Positions 9,173 through 18,524 are shown, counted from the first letter of the stretch. The stretch: 64,000 nucleotides of DNA from JASHPR01 sp963844655 (GCA_963844655.1 CAWJPA010000003.1:62001-126000); one strand, 5' to 3'. Program-made: numbers and translations. The notes: generated by a model from the sequence alone, not told the origin.

Positions 9173-10552
9173 ATGCGCAGACCAGTCTCCCGCTTGCTGT
9201 CCGCCTCAGTCATCTCCGCCGCGCTTGCCCTGCTAGGCATGGCGTCGGCCGGCGCCGCTGCGGCGCAGACCGGCCCGGTCTCCGCGTCGCCGGCGGATAC
9301 TCCCCAGGTGTACGGCAGTGACAGCCCGGTCCAGCAGGTCAGGCAGCTGGTGCAGTGCGGCGGGACGATGTACGCCGTGGGTTCGTTCAGCGAGATCAAG
9401 CACAACAGCACCACTTATACCCGCAGCAACGCGTTCAGCTTCTCGGCGACCGCGCCGTACAACGTGACCTCCTGGGCCCCGGCCATCAGCGGGACCGTCA
9501 GCTCGATCGCTTTCAACGGGAGCAACTGCGCCGACGCCTACATCGGCGGGAAGTTCACCTCGGTCAACGGCACCAGCGTCACGAACATCGCCGAGATCGA
9601 CACCACCACAGGAAACGTGGTGGCCGGGTTTGGCCACTCAGCTAACGGCCAGGTCGAGACGCTGCTCGGGACAGCTGGGCACATCCTGGTGGGCGGGTAC
9701 TACACCACGATCAACGGCAGCAGTGCTGACAAGTACATGACCAGCCTCAACCCGACCACCGGCAAAGACGACGGGTTCTTGAAACTGAACATCTCAGGGA
9801 ACTACCAGTTCCCCGGCGTGGCCAGCAACGGGACCCGGGTGTTCAATCAGGCGCTTAGCCACGGCGGCACCCTGGACCTGGTGATGGGTGACTTCACCTC
9901 GGTGGGCGGTGTGGGCCGGCAGCAGATCTTCATGCTGAACCTGGCCACGAACCCGGCGAGCGTGACCGGCTGGACGTCGCCGGAGTGGGATGGCAGCCAG
10001 GGCGAGGCAACGCCGTCCAATCCGACTAACGGGTATCCCTACGAGTGTGCCACGGTGGAGCCGTTCTACATCCAGGCGGCGGCGTGGTCACCGGACGACT
10101 CGACGGTCTACATTGGTACGACTGGCTACCACCCGAACGGCTGGCCGGTCGGTGCCACACCGCGGAACGGGCTGTGTGACGCAGCGGCGGCGTTCCCGGC
10201 CACGCAAGCTTCGGTGCTGCACGAGTGGGTGAACTACACCGGATGTGACTCGCTGTACTCGGCGGCGGCCGACGCCAGCACCGCATATTTCGGTGGCCAT
10301 GAGCGCTGGTCAATGAACCCGAACGACTGTGACGCGATGGGCCCGGGCGCGGTCGCGGCACCCGGTTTCGAGGGCTTGTCGCCCACCACTGGCGCCCTGA
10401 CCTTCAATCCGACGCGGGGCCGCGGTCTGGGTGCCGACGACATGCTGGTCACCAGCGCCGGGCTGTGGATCGCCAGCGATAACCAGGCCAACACCAACCA
10501 GTGCGCTGGGAAGTCGGGCCACGCCGGCATCTGCTTCCTGCCCTACTCATAG
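9173..10552 (+). CDS. Secreted beta-propeller repeat protein
   Basis: A Sec signal peptide (MRRPVSRLLSASVISAALAL, cleavage likely after AGAAAA) precedes a repeat domain with no membrane segment. Repeated units such as IGGKFTSVNGTS, VGGYYTTINGSS and MGDFTSVGGVG, each followed by a MxxLNxxTG-like strand, are typical of delta-60/DUF5122 beta-propellers. Several Cys residues suggest disulfides outside the cell. It is probably a surface or matrix protein binding carbohydrate or peptide. It lies 22 bp upstream of a sulfotransferase on the same strand, implying shared transcription with polysaccharide genes. Confidence 0.75.
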   Translation: MRRPVSRLLSASVISAALALLGMASAGAAAAQTGPVSASPADTPQVYGSDSPVQQVRQLVQCGGTMYAVGSFSEIKHNSTTYTRSNAFSFSATAPYNVTSWAPAISGTVSSIAFNGSNCADAYIGGKFTSVNGTSVTNIAEIDTTTGNVVAGFGHSANGQVETLLGTAGHILVGGYYTTINGSSADKYMTSLNPTTGKDDGFLKLNISGNYQFPGVASNGTRVFNQALSHGGTLDLVMGDFTSVGGVGRQQIFMLNLATNPASVTGWTSPEWDGSQGEATPSNPTNGYPYECATVEPFYIQAAAWSPDDSTVYIGTTGYHPNGWPVGATPRNGLCDAAAAFPATQASVLHEWVNYTGCDSLYSAAADASTAYFGGHERWSMNPNDCDAMGPGAVAAPGFEGLSPTTGALTFNPTRGRGLGADDMLVTSAGLWIASDNQANTNQCAGKSGHAGICFLPYS

Positions 10553-10574
10553 CCGCCGCCGGACAAGCACCGTA

Positions 10575-11534
10575 GTGGCCGGGACTGACCTGCCGCGAGT
10601 CGTCTACCTCGGCGGCCTGGGCCGCAGCGGCACTACCCTGCTGGAGCGACTGCTAGGCGAGTTGCCCGGCGTCTGCTCGGTCGGGGAGGTTGTCCACCTG
10701 TGGCAGCGCGGAGTGGCCGAAGCTGAGCTCTGCGGCTGTGGCGAGCCTCTCCCCGACTGTGCGTTCTGGCGCAAGGTGGGAGAGGCTGCCTTCGGTGGAT
10801 GGACAGCGGTGGATACGCGTCGCATCACCGATCTGCGGCGCGCCGTGGACAGGATCCGTCACATCCCGCAGTTGGCCGCACCGACGCTGCGTCCGTCCTT
10901 CCGCCGTGCCCTCACGGAGTACACGGACTATTACCGGCGTGTCTACGAGGCCATCGGCAACGTCAGCGGCTGTCCGGTGGTGGTGGACTCCAGCAAGCAG
11001 GCGTCGCTGGCCTTCTGCCTCCGCTGGAGGGCAGAGCTAGACCTCAGAGTGATTCACGTGGTGCGGGACAGCCGGGCCGTGGCGTTTTCCTGGGCCAGAA
11101 CGGTCAACCGTCCCGAATCGGTTGCTCGCCCCTACATGGCGATCTACTCCCCCACCAAAGCGGCCCGGCTCTGGGATTGCGAAAACGGTGCCCTGGAGCT
11201 GCTGGCTAAGGAGGGCCTGCCGACCCTGCGCGTCCGATACGAGGATCTGGTGACCGCGCCGTCGGCGACCCTGGCCAGGGTCGCCGACTTCGCTGGAATG
11301 CCCGCCAGCGGTACTGCGCTTGGATTCCTGGGCGGCGATGCCAGCACATGCTGGGCTGAACTAGGTGTCTCCCATACCGCGTCGGGCAACCCGATGCGGT
11401 TCGCCACCGGTAGGACCACCATCCGTGCCGATGACCGGTGGCGGACCGCGATGCCGGCCTCCCAGCGCCGCACCGTGACCGCGCTGACGCTCCCGCTTCT
11501 GGCCAGGTACGGATACGCGACGTTAGCGGCCTGA
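10575..11534 (+). CDS. Third sulfotransferase
   Basis: The 319-residue protein has the PAPS loop VVYLGGLGRSGTTLLERLL within its first 30 residues, a paired-Cys motif CGCGEPLPDCAFW near residue 53, and the 3'-phosphate-binding motif VIHVVRDSRAVAFSWAR near residue 158. The start GTG 10575 directly precedes the fold. The frame extends further upstream, but that would overlap the beta-propeller gene. The CGCG...C-x-FW element marks a different sulfotransferase subfamily from the pair at 3935/4801. Substrate is unknown; context favours a carbohydrate. Confidence 0.88.
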   Translation: MAGTDLPRVVYLGGLGRSGTTLLERLLGELPGVCSVGEVVHLWQRGVAEAELCGCGEPLPDCAFWRKVGEAAFGGWTAVDTRRITDLRRAVDRIRHIPQLAAPTLRPSFRRALTEYTDYYRRVYEAIGNVSGCPVVVDSSKQASLAFCLRWRAELDLRVIHVVRDSRAVAFSWARTVNRPESVARPYMAIYSPTKAARLWDCENGALELLAKEGLPTLRVRYEDLVTAPSATLARVADFAGMPASGTALGFLGGDASTCWAELGVSHTASGNPMRFATGRTTIRADDRWRTAMPASQRRTVTALTLPLLARYGYATLAA

Positions 11535-11566
11535 ACAGCGGCGGCGCCTGGCCGCAGTTCTATAGA

Positions 11567-12376
11567 TCAGCCCGAACGGTCAGGACGCTGCCGACCGAAA
11601 CGCCGCATAGCCGCCCCGGCCAGCAACCTGATCGCGAAAGGAAGATCGTCGCGGAGGTACCTCCGCGCCAGGCGGCGGGGCTCAAGGAACAGCCTGTGCA
11701 TCCATTCCAGGCCGAAGCGCTGCGCTAGCCGAGATGCGCGAGGGGTGACTCCGGCCGCCATCGTAATGCCACCGCCACAGGCGAGGTACCAGGCGCTGGG
11801 CCAGTCCTGCTGAAGCTGCCGTATGAGTCTCTCCTGCCGGGGAAAGCCCAACCCGACCAGGACCAGGTCGGGAGCAGCAGCGGTGATGACAGCGACCGTC
11901 CGCCGTATACCTTCTCTTGTCTTATCGAAGCCGAACGGCGGTGAGTCTGTGCCGGCGAGACGCAGACCCGGGTATTGCGAGCGCAGCGTCTCAGCGGCTC
12001 TGTCCGGTACGCCGTCGGCGCCACCAAGAAAGAACACCGACCGCCCGTCAGCGGCAGCCGCCGCAGTCAGCGACAATACTAGAGACGAGCCGGTGACGCG
12101 CTCTGGCAGCACTTGTCCGCCTGCCCGCGCAGCCCAGACAATAGGCATTCCGTCCGCCATGACGAGCGACCCGGTGGCCACGAGTTCAGCCAAGCCCGGC
12201 TGCTGGGTAGCCATACGCGCCACGTCCACGTTGACGGTAATGATCGACCCGCCGCTTCCCGCTGCCCACCCATCACGGACAGTTTCGACCACTTCGCGTT
12301 CGGTCAGCGCATCGAGCCAAAGGCCGGCTACCTGTATCCTGGGCCGTGCCGAGCTGGCCACTCTCGGTGATGTCAT
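11567..12376 (-). CDS. WecG/TagA/CpsF family glycosyltransferase
   Basis: The sequence follows the family closely: ITVNVDVARMATQQP, then LVMADGMPIVWAAR with the conserved Asp, the FFLGGADGVPDRAAETL nucleotide-binding stretch, PDLVLVGLGFPRQERL, and the C-terminal GLEWMHRLFLEPRRLARRY. These enzymes (GT26) transfer ManNAc(A)-type or glucose residues to a prenyl-linked primer. The start ATG 12376 has GAGGGG upstream and clears the end of the neighbouring polymerase gene, whereas the longest frame (to 12478) would overlap it. It is transcribed with the polymerase upstream, about 25 bp apart. Confidence 0.92.
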   Translation of the reverse strand: MTSPRVASSARPRIQVAGLWLDALTEREVVETVRDGWAAGSGGSIITVNVDVARMATQQPGLAELVATGSLVMADGMPIVWAARAGGQVLPERVTGSSLVLSLTAAAAADGRSVFFLGGADGVPDRAAETLRSQYPGLRLAGTDSPPFGFDKTREGIRRTVAVITAAAPDLVLVGLGFPRQERLIRQLQQDWPSAWYLACGGGITMAAGVTPRASRLAQRFGLEWMHRLFLEPRRLARRYLRDDLPFAIRLLAGAAMRRFGRQRPDRSG

Positions 12377-12401
12377 TCCCGCCCCTCGTTCGGTAGGGCA
12401 C

Positions 12402-13883
12402 TTATCCGAAGCCAGCCTGCTCCGTGCCGTTAGCCCTGGCTGTGCCGACGTTGAGGTTGGACGGGGCCCGCTCGGCATCCGCCGCGGCCTGTATCCGAGA
12501 TTCCCGGCTGTTGCGCCACAGGAGAGCTATGGCGAGCATGGTAAAGGCAAGAGGCGGGCCGGCCACCTCGTAGAAAGGCAGGAAGACGAACCCGAGCAGC
12601 AAGACCAGCGATCCGGCCATCCCGTAAGGGGTTTTATCTCGCCGGTAACGCCACATGCTGTAACCGAAGAAGGAGATATACAGGGCGGTGCCAAGCAATC
12701 CAGTGCTGATCAGGAGCAGTGGTAGCTCACCGTTTCCGCCCACGCTGATGTTGCCGCATTTTTTGCAGTTGGAACTCGCTCCCACCGCAATGGACTGGGT
12801 GCTCCCCTGCATGTGCCTCGTATCACCGTAGCCAATCAGCGGGGAGGACAGTGCGTCCTCCACGGCGATGGCAGTCAGCGACGTGCGGACCCTGTTGCTC
12901 TGGCCGTGCGCCAGCCGCTGGCTCACCAAGCTTCCCAGCGGGCTGGCGACTATCACGACCGCAGCGACAACGAGGGTGCCGCAGAATACGCCGAGCAGGG
13001 CGAGCTTTCCCTGACCCGCGAAGCGCACCGCGAAATAGACAACTGAAATCAGGAGCCCGACCCACAGCCCACGGTCGAGCGAGAGTATCACCGGCACGAG
13101 CGTGACAGCGAAGAGGACGACGACAGCTCGCTTCTGAATACGCTTGCCATAACACCACCAGGCCACGAACAGCCATGGAAGCAGGATGGCCAGACAGTTG
13201 CCCCACTGGTTGGTGTAGGTGAAGGGAGCCTTCACGCGGCCTTCGGCAAAGCCGAGGAAGCCCTGGACCTGGGACGTACCGGGATTCAGCGATACGGCCA
13301 GCGCGGACTGCAGGCTGGCCGGCAGAATTTTCGCCAGAGGTGAGGTAAAGCTAAAGCTAGGATCGGCCACGCCGGCCAAGCCGCCCACGATCGCATATAT
13401 CCCCACCAGGCCGAGCAGCCAAGCTAGACGCCGCCGGGGGAGCTCGCGCTCGGTGAGGTTACCCGCGTACAACAGGATGATGGTGGCCGCGCTGAAGTCC
13501 GCAGCCCGGTACGCGAAGGCGATCAGACGGCTGGACACCGGACTGGCGATCGTGTCAGGGGCCTGCAGAGAGATCGTCGCGATTCCGGCCAGCATTACGA
13601 TCAAAAAGAGCAGCCATATCCCGATCCCCGGAGGGAAGCTGACACCTTTCCTAAATCGCGACCGGTACAGTCGCCTGGCCATCGGGATGGCCGCCAGGAT
13701 GAAGATCTGATCCTCGATCCCCAGCGCCCACCAGACCGGCCAGCCCACCAACGCCACTACTAGCGGCCACGCGGGATCACGCGCGAACCAGGTCCCTCCC
13801 GGCCGCGGACGGTCATCGGCGGCCAGGTGCGTGGCCCTGTGGCCAACATGGCCATCGCCGACGCGACGTAGCACGGTCGTCAC
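12402..13883 (-). CDS. O-antigen ligase/Wzy-type polysaccharide polymerase
   Basis: About ten to twelve hydrophobic helices span the 493 residues. A long extracytoplasmic loop between helices late in the protein (around residues 340-400, with GYGDTRHMQGST and a CKKC pair) is typical of the Wzy_C/WaaL superfamily. Such proteins polymerise or ligate undecaprenyl-linked repeat units at the outer face of the membrane. GTG 13883 has GGGAG six bases upstream. Together with the flippase at 562 and the PHPT at 19345 it completes a Wzx/Wzy pathway. Polymerase versus ligase cannot be told from sequence alone. Confidence 0.82.
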   Translation of the reverse strand: MTTVLRRVGDGHVGHRATHLAADDRPRPGGTWFARDPAWPLVVALVGWPVWWALGIEDQIFILAAIPMARRLYRSRFRKGVSFPPGIGIWLLFLIVMLAGIATISLQAPDTIASPVSSRLIAFAYRAADFSAATIILLYAGNLTERELPRRRLAWLLGLVGIYAIVGGLAGVADPSFSFTSPLAKILPASLQSALAVSLNPGTSQVQGFLGFAEGRVKAPFTYTNQWGNCLAILLPWLFVAWWCYGKRIQKRAVVVLFAVTLVPVILSLDRGLWVGLLISVVYFAVRFAGQGKLALLGVFCGTLVVAAVVIVASPLGSLVSQRLAHGQSNRVRTSLTAIAVEDALSSPLIGYGDTRHMQGSTQSIAVGASSNCKKCGNISVGGNGELPLLLISTGLLGTALYISFFGYSMWRYRRDKTPYGMAGSLVLLLGFVFLPFYEVAGPPLAFTMLAIALLWRNSRESRIQAAADAERAPSNLNVGTARANGTEQAGFG

Positions 13884-14107
13884 GGAGAGCTCCCTATTCC
13901 CTTGCGGCGCAGTTCGCTAGCCACCGCCGTGCGACCCAGATCCGGCTCTTGGCTGGGGCCGCGTGTCCGCAGCCCAGCCAGCCGCAGATGCAGCAGGTAT
14001 TACGATACGCGACACCAGACCCGTTCAGGAAAGATTCAGACAAAACCTGCCAGTATTCCCAGCCAGAACCCAGTGATCTACCAGTGACGAGCGTGACTCT
14101 CGACACC

Positions 14108-15264
14108 ATGGAGCCTTGCGCCAGAACCGGGCGCCGCCACGCGGGCATCCGCTTTCGGCCTGCGGGCATCCGCGGATACGGCACCCGCCTACGCGGCTGG
14201 CGAGCGGTACTGACGGCACTGGCGGCAGTGACCGCTTTGACCGTGGCCGGCTGCGGTAGCTCTACGGGTCAGGCGGCCCGGCCCGGGACCACTGCTACGC
14301 CGCGTCTCGCGGCCCCCGCTGTCCGGCCTGGGGCCAGCGGCACATACAGCCGGTCAGGCGTTGATGGTGGCGCCCTGTTCGGGGGCAACACGAAACTAGT
14401 ACCAGAGGAGGCGAGGCTGGGGCGCAGCCTGGCCATCGTGCGTGTCTACTATCGGCTGGGAGAAAGTTTCCCAAGGCCCGCGGACAGGCGCCTGATGGCT
14501 GAGGGCACCACCTTGCTCGTCAGTCTCGATACCGTACCCGGCGATCCTGGCTACGCGTCTATCGCGGCCAGTCATCAGGATGCCGCCATCGCTGCATTCC
14601 TCAAAGCAGTAAATCAGGCCGCCGTCCAGTATCGCCTCCTGCGATCTATTTCTGCTTCGAGCACGAGGCGAACGCGCCGGGACATCACAGAGGGCTCGGC
14701 TCCCCCGCTCAGTTCATCCAGGCCTGGGATCACATCCACCAACTCGCCGAGTCGGCGCGCCTGGACTGGTCCCAAGGCGGCCGAATCCACTGGGTCTGGA
14801 TCTTGACGTACAAGGCCTTCGCCTCGCCTGTCGTTGGGTCGCAAGCAGCGCTAGGTATCGGCTCTGCCAGCGAATACTGGCCTGGGAGCAACGAGGTTGA
14901 CATCGTTGCGGCCGATGGCTACAACAACGTTGGCTGCGGTGCGGCGGGTGATGGCAACGGGAGGACCCCGGGATCGTTGTTCGACGGAGTCATCAGCTTT
15001 GCCAGGAAGAAGGGCGAACTGCCGGTGTTCATTGCGGAGTGGGGCATCACAAGTTACTTGTCACGCCAGCGGCAGGCCACGTTTATTGATCAGATGCAGG
15101 CCTTTGTCGCCGCTAATCACGAGATCGCTGCCGTTCTCTACTGGAATGGCGTGGGTGGGGACTCCTACTGCAATTTCAGTATCGACGGCCAGCCAGGATC
15201 CCTCACTGCCATGGCAGCGATGGGCCGTTCACCTGCGCTTCAGGGCCGCCTCGCGCCCGGCTAG
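14108..15264 (+). pseudogene. GH26-like lipoprotein gene with a single-base frameshift
   Basis: From ATG 14108 the frame encodes a lipoprotein signal (lipobox VAGC) and the first half of a GH26-like domain (VRVYYRLGESF ... AVQYRL). At about 14635-14640 the homologous reading moves to another frame: AIYFCFEHEANAPGHH (acid/base Glu) continues through HWVWILTYKAF into VFIAEWGITSY (nucleophile Glu) and stops at 15264. One missing base at CTCCT-GCG restores a continuous protein of roughly 385 residues. This is either a real inactivating mutation or an assembly error. It is a paralogue of the genes at 6762 and 16951. Possible starts also exist at GTG 14084/14093. Confidence 0.75.
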
Positions 15265-15482
15265 CAAGCCGCACCAGCAGGGCCCGTCGGTACATCGTCG
15301 AGCGCGACGAACCTGTGACGATCCGACGCTGGTTTTGCCGCCGGCCGATGCACTAGGCTGCCACCGCAACCGCGATGCAGCTGTCTTCTGGTCTCGCGTT
15401 CGTGGAAGCGAAGTGAACCGGCGTGGCTTTGCGGTCTCTGCGGTTTAATCACCATGTGCCGAACTGTTCCGGGGGGAGCGCC

Positions 15483-16451
15483 GTGAGGTCTGGTGCGCGG
15501 CCCCTGCTGGTCACCGGCCTGCCTCGCTCGGGCACCAGCTGGGTAGGAAAAATGCTGGAGGCCAGCGGCCAGGTAGTTTACGTCAACGAGCCGCTGAACC
15601 CACAGCATCCCCCCGGCCGCTCGCCCGGGGTGCTCAACGCCGAGGTCACCCACCGGTTCCAGTACATCTGCCCGGACAATGATCAGCAGTGGACCCGGGC
15701 ATTTGCTGACACCATCCGGCTGCGCTACCACATGGTCGCCGAGTTGCGGCGCAACCACAGTCCTTATGACCTGGCGCGGATGGCTAAGTACTTCAGCACG
15801 TTTACGTACGGGCGCCTGCACGGTCGGCGGGCACTGATCGACGATCCCTTCGCTGTGTTTTCTGCGCGCTGGTTTGCGGAGCGTCTCCAGGCTGACGTCG
15901 TGGTCCTCGTGCGCGAACCGGTGTCCCTGGTGGGCAGCTGGTGGCGCCTCGGCTGGAAGTTCGATTTTCAGGACCTGCTCGGCCAGGCGCTGCTGAGGCG
16001 TGACCTCCTTGCCACCCAGTACGAGCCCGAAATGCAGGACCTGATCGGCTCGCCGGACCGGCTGGCCCAGATTGCTCTGCTCTGGCGGGCGACCTACGAC
16101 GCGGTACACCGTATGCGGGACGAAGTTCCCGGACTGCAGGTGATCCGCTACGAAGACCTCTCCCGCGAGCCGATGGAGCGGTTCCGGCTGCTCTACGATG
16201 CCTTCGGCCTGACGTGGACCCCCAGGATTGCCGAGCGGGTGGCGGCCGCAACCTCAGGACAAGGACGAACTGACCGGTCGCACACCTGGACGCTGCGCTA
16301 TGGGCTGTCCCGCACCGCATTCCGCCCGATGGACAGCCAGGCGGCGTTGCGATCGTACGAGGAGAGGCTGACCCCGGCGGAAATCTCCCGGGTGCGGGCG
16401 CTCACATCCGACGTGGCCGGGCGTCTGTACCCGGACGAGCCGTACGCCTGA
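15483..16451 (+). CDS. Fourth sulfotransferase
   Basis: The 322-residue protein carries the PAPS loop LLVTGLPRSGTSWVGKML near residues 8-25, VVVLVREPVSLVGSWW as the 3'-phosphate motif near residue 139, and LQVIRYEDLSREP downstream. It most resembles large bacterial sulfotransferases acting on glycans, although the substrate is not visible. GTG 15483 is chosen because GGGGGGAG lies five bases upstream; the longer frame from GTG 15423 lacks a site. The sequence differs clearly from the other three sulfotransferases, arguing for division of labour rather than recent duplication. Confidence 0.88.
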   Translation: MRSGARPLLVTGLPRSGTSWVGKMLEASGQVVYVNEPLNPQHPPGRSPGVLNAEVTHRFQYICPDNDQQWTRAFADTIRLRYHMVAELRRNHSPYDLARMAKYFSTFTYGRLHGRRALIDDPFAVFSARWFAERLQADVVVLVREPVSLVGSWWRLGWKFDFQDLLGQALLRRDLLATQYEPEMQDLIGSPDRLAQIALLWRATYDAVHRMRDEVPGLQVIRYEDLSREPMERFRLLYDAFGLTWTPRIAERVAAATSGQGRTDRSHTWTLRYGLSRTAFRPMDSQAALRSYEERLTPAEISRVRALTSDVAGRLYPDEPYA

Positions 16452-16950
16452 GCTACGGCTGCCCACGCTGCCCGCGAGCTACGCGCGGCCCGCTCTATGC
16501 GGATCGGCCCAGGGGAGCAGCCGAGGAAGTCCAGAAAACTAGTCGTAAACCAGGCCGTCTTCGGCGCTGCGGAGATAGCATCACTGGCCCGCCAGTGATT
16601 CAGCAGCACCACACGCACCACACAATTATGAGTCTATATACTATTTATACTGAATAAGAGCATAATCGTTTTAATGGGTATTTATAGTAGCTGGACGTAA
16701 TTGTTTGGCGATCCTGAAGTGGTCATGCTCTGGTTCCGTTAGGGTCCATCTCTGTCAGACCGCCGCTGCCGGCCCATACGGCCAGACAGCAATCCGCCTA
16801 ATCCCTGCAGCGGACAGGGAGCCGGGGACCCGCCATCCCTGGGGTGAATCGGTTGGCCTTGGCTACAGCAGTGCGATGGCCACCGTAGGGCGACTCCGGC
16901 CCGAACCCGTCAGCTAACCCGGCAGGCGCCTGAGGAGAGGAGTTGCTGGC
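16452..16950. other. Intergenic region with AT-rich island
   Basis: No convincing gene in 499 bases. Positions 16620-16705 are strikingly AT-rich for this genome and contain the octamer TATTTATA twice (16642-16649 and 16679-16686, 37 bp apart) and CATAATCGTTTTAAT between them. It lies about 250-330 bp upstream of the GH26-like gene at 16951 and may be a promoter/UP region or an Lsr2-type silencing site (inference). Confidence 0.5.
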
Positions 16951-18411
16951 ATGAAGCGGCCCCGCAACCGGCATGCTGCACCGGCCCATCGGCAAGCTCG
17001 CCGCCCCGCCCGGCCACGTCCCAGGGGAGTGACCCTGATGAGCGGGATAATAGCGTTCGGCGTAGCAGTCGCATTGGCTGCAGCCGCTCTCGCGTATTAC
17101 AGCGGGAAGAATCTGCTTAACAGCCGGAAGAATCTCGCCGTGTCGCTGTCCAGCGCTAGTGCGCCCATGCTCGGGGCATCGGTGAGCAGCACCACCCAGC
17201 TGACGCAGAACACCGCCGAGTTCGGTCACATGCCGATCGTTCGGGTGTACTACAAAGGGCTGCCCGCGGCCAACGCGTGGACGACCGGCCTGCCTGCGGC
17301 CAGCAAGTCAGCTGTGATCGTGAGCTTCAACGCACAACCCAGCGCCATCTTGTCGGGAGCTGACGACGCGGCACTGTCGCATTTCTTCGACACCGCGCCC
17401 CGCGGCCATCCGATTTACTACAGCTACGTGCACGAGCCCGAGCACGAGATCGTCCACGGCGACTTCACCGCGGCCGAGTATAAGGCGGCCTGGCCGCATA
17501 TCGTGGCACTGGCCAACCAGGCGCACAACCCCGACCTGCACTCCATCCTAATCTTGGAGGAGTACGACCTGAAGCCGGGCGCACACCGCGACTGGAGAAG
17601 CTACATGCCCGGCGGCGGCATCATCAGCACCCTTGGCTGGGATGCCTACCCTGCTACCCGCACGCACCGCACCCCACAGCCGCCCTCGACCTTCATGGCT
17701 CCGGCGGTGGCCGCGTCCAAGAGCGCGGGCCTGCCCTTCGGTTTCGCCGAGTTCGGTCTCCCCCAGCCGGCTGGGCGCGCGGCCTGGCTGTCGCAGGTGG
17801 GCAGCTATTTGATGAACAGCGGCGCGCTGTTCGGCTCGCTGTTTGACTCGGCCAATGTGCAGCCGTCGTTCAAGGTGACCGACCCTGCCTCGATCTCGGT
17901 ATGGCGGGGATTTGTCCAGGCTTCGGCGACCGCCCTCGCCAGCAACGACGGTGGTACCGCCCCGGCACCGGTGCCCGCATCTTCGGCTCCGGTGCCCGCG
18001 TCCCGTCCGTCAACGTCGTCTCCGGCACCCGCGTCCCGTCCGTCAACGTCGTCTCCGGCACCCGCGTCCCGTCCGTCAACGTCGTCCCCGGCACCCGCGT
18101 CCCGTCCCTCCTCGTCATTCCCAGCGATCACCGGGCTGGCGCTGTACCCATCAGGAGTCTCCGTGTCCGGGACGGGGCCCACCGACATCAGCTTCGGGCT
18201 CGGCCAGGCCGCTGACGTCACGATTCTCGTGATCGCTCGAGGCGGCAGGGTGGTAGACAAGCTGGCCACGCCCGGGGAACCGGCCGGCCAAGTGGTCATT
18301 CCCTTCCCCGACGCGGCCCGCCGCGCCGGGAAATACAAGATCCTGATAGTAGCCAGCAACGCACACGGCAGCGCGGTCGCCGAACGGGCGTTCGCCGTTA
18401 CCCGGTCCTGA
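16951..18411 (+). CDS. Membrane-anchored GH26-like protein with Ser/Pro linker and C-terminal beta domain
   Basis: A 28-residue Arg-rich cytoplasmic tail precedes one transmembrane anchor (SGIIAFGVAVALAAAALAYY). A GH26-like domain follows at about 60-330, with YYSYVHEPEHE (probable acid/base) and GFAEFGLPQ (probable nucleophile). Residues about 333-392 are a Pro/Ser/Ala linker built from an 11-residue repeat (SRPSTSSPAPA). The last 90 residues look like an Ig-like/filamin-type beta domain (VSVSGTGPTDISFGLG ... AGKYKILIVASNAHG). The start has GAGGAGAGGAG upstream. The layout suits a surface enzyme tethered across the cell wall. Whether it cleaves or only binds glycan is not decided by sequence. 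Confidence 0.78.
   Translation: MKRPRNRHAAPAHRQARRPARPRPRGVTLMSGIIAFGVAVALAAAALAYYSGKNLLNSRKNLAVSLSSASAPMLGASVSSTTQLTQNTAEFGHMPIVRVYYKGLPAANAWTTGLPAASKSAVIVSFNAQPSAILSGADDAALSHFFDTAPRGHPIYYSYVHEPEHEIVHGDFTAAEYKAAWPHIVALANQAHNPDLHSILILEEYDLKPGAHRDWRSYMPGGGIISTLGWDAYPATRTHRTPQPPSTFMAPAVAASKSAGLPFGFAEFGLPQPAGRAAWLSQVGSYLMNSGALFGSLFDSANVQPSFKVTDPASISVWRGFVQASATALASNDGGTAPAPVPASSAPVPASRPSTSSPAPASRPSTSSPAPASRPSTSSPAPASRPSSSFPAITGLALYPSGVSVSGTGPTDISFGLGQAADVTILVIARGGRVVDKLATPGEPAGQVVIPFPDAARRAGKYKILIVASNAHGSAVAERAFAVTRS
18001..18110 (+). repeat. 33-bp tandem repeat encoding SRPSTSSPAPA linker
   Basis: Three near-identical 33-base units at 18001-18033, 18034-18066 and 18067-18099 plus a partial fourth lie in frame in the GH26-like gene at 16951. 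Only single-base changes separate the units, so the linker length is probably variable between strains. Confidence 0.9.
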
Positions 18412-18439
18412 TCGGGTCATACGTGCTGCGGGCGGTGTC

Positions 18440-18466
18440 GGCCCCGCCCGCAGCGGGGCCCTTTCT
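18440..18466 (+). terminator. Hairpin terminator after the 16951 gene
   Basis: GGCCCCGC (18440-18447) pairs with GCGGGGCC (18453-18460) around a 5-base loop and is followed by CTTTCT. An alternative, mutually exclusive stem pairs CTGCGGGCG (18426-18434) with CGCCCGCAG (18445-18453). The site sits between convergent genes (stops at 18411 and 18525). The T-tract is weak. Confidence 0.55.
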
Positions 18467-18524
18467 GAGCGGGCCAGCGTGCTTCGGTGATCACCACGAC
18501 CGCCCGCAGATGCATGGTCGCAGA

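Noticed and set aside
18001..18110. CRISPR-like array of 33-bp repeats
   Set aside because: Units are contiguous without spacers and encode an in-frame SRPSTSSPAPA linker. No CRISPR array or cas gene was seen anywhere in the window.
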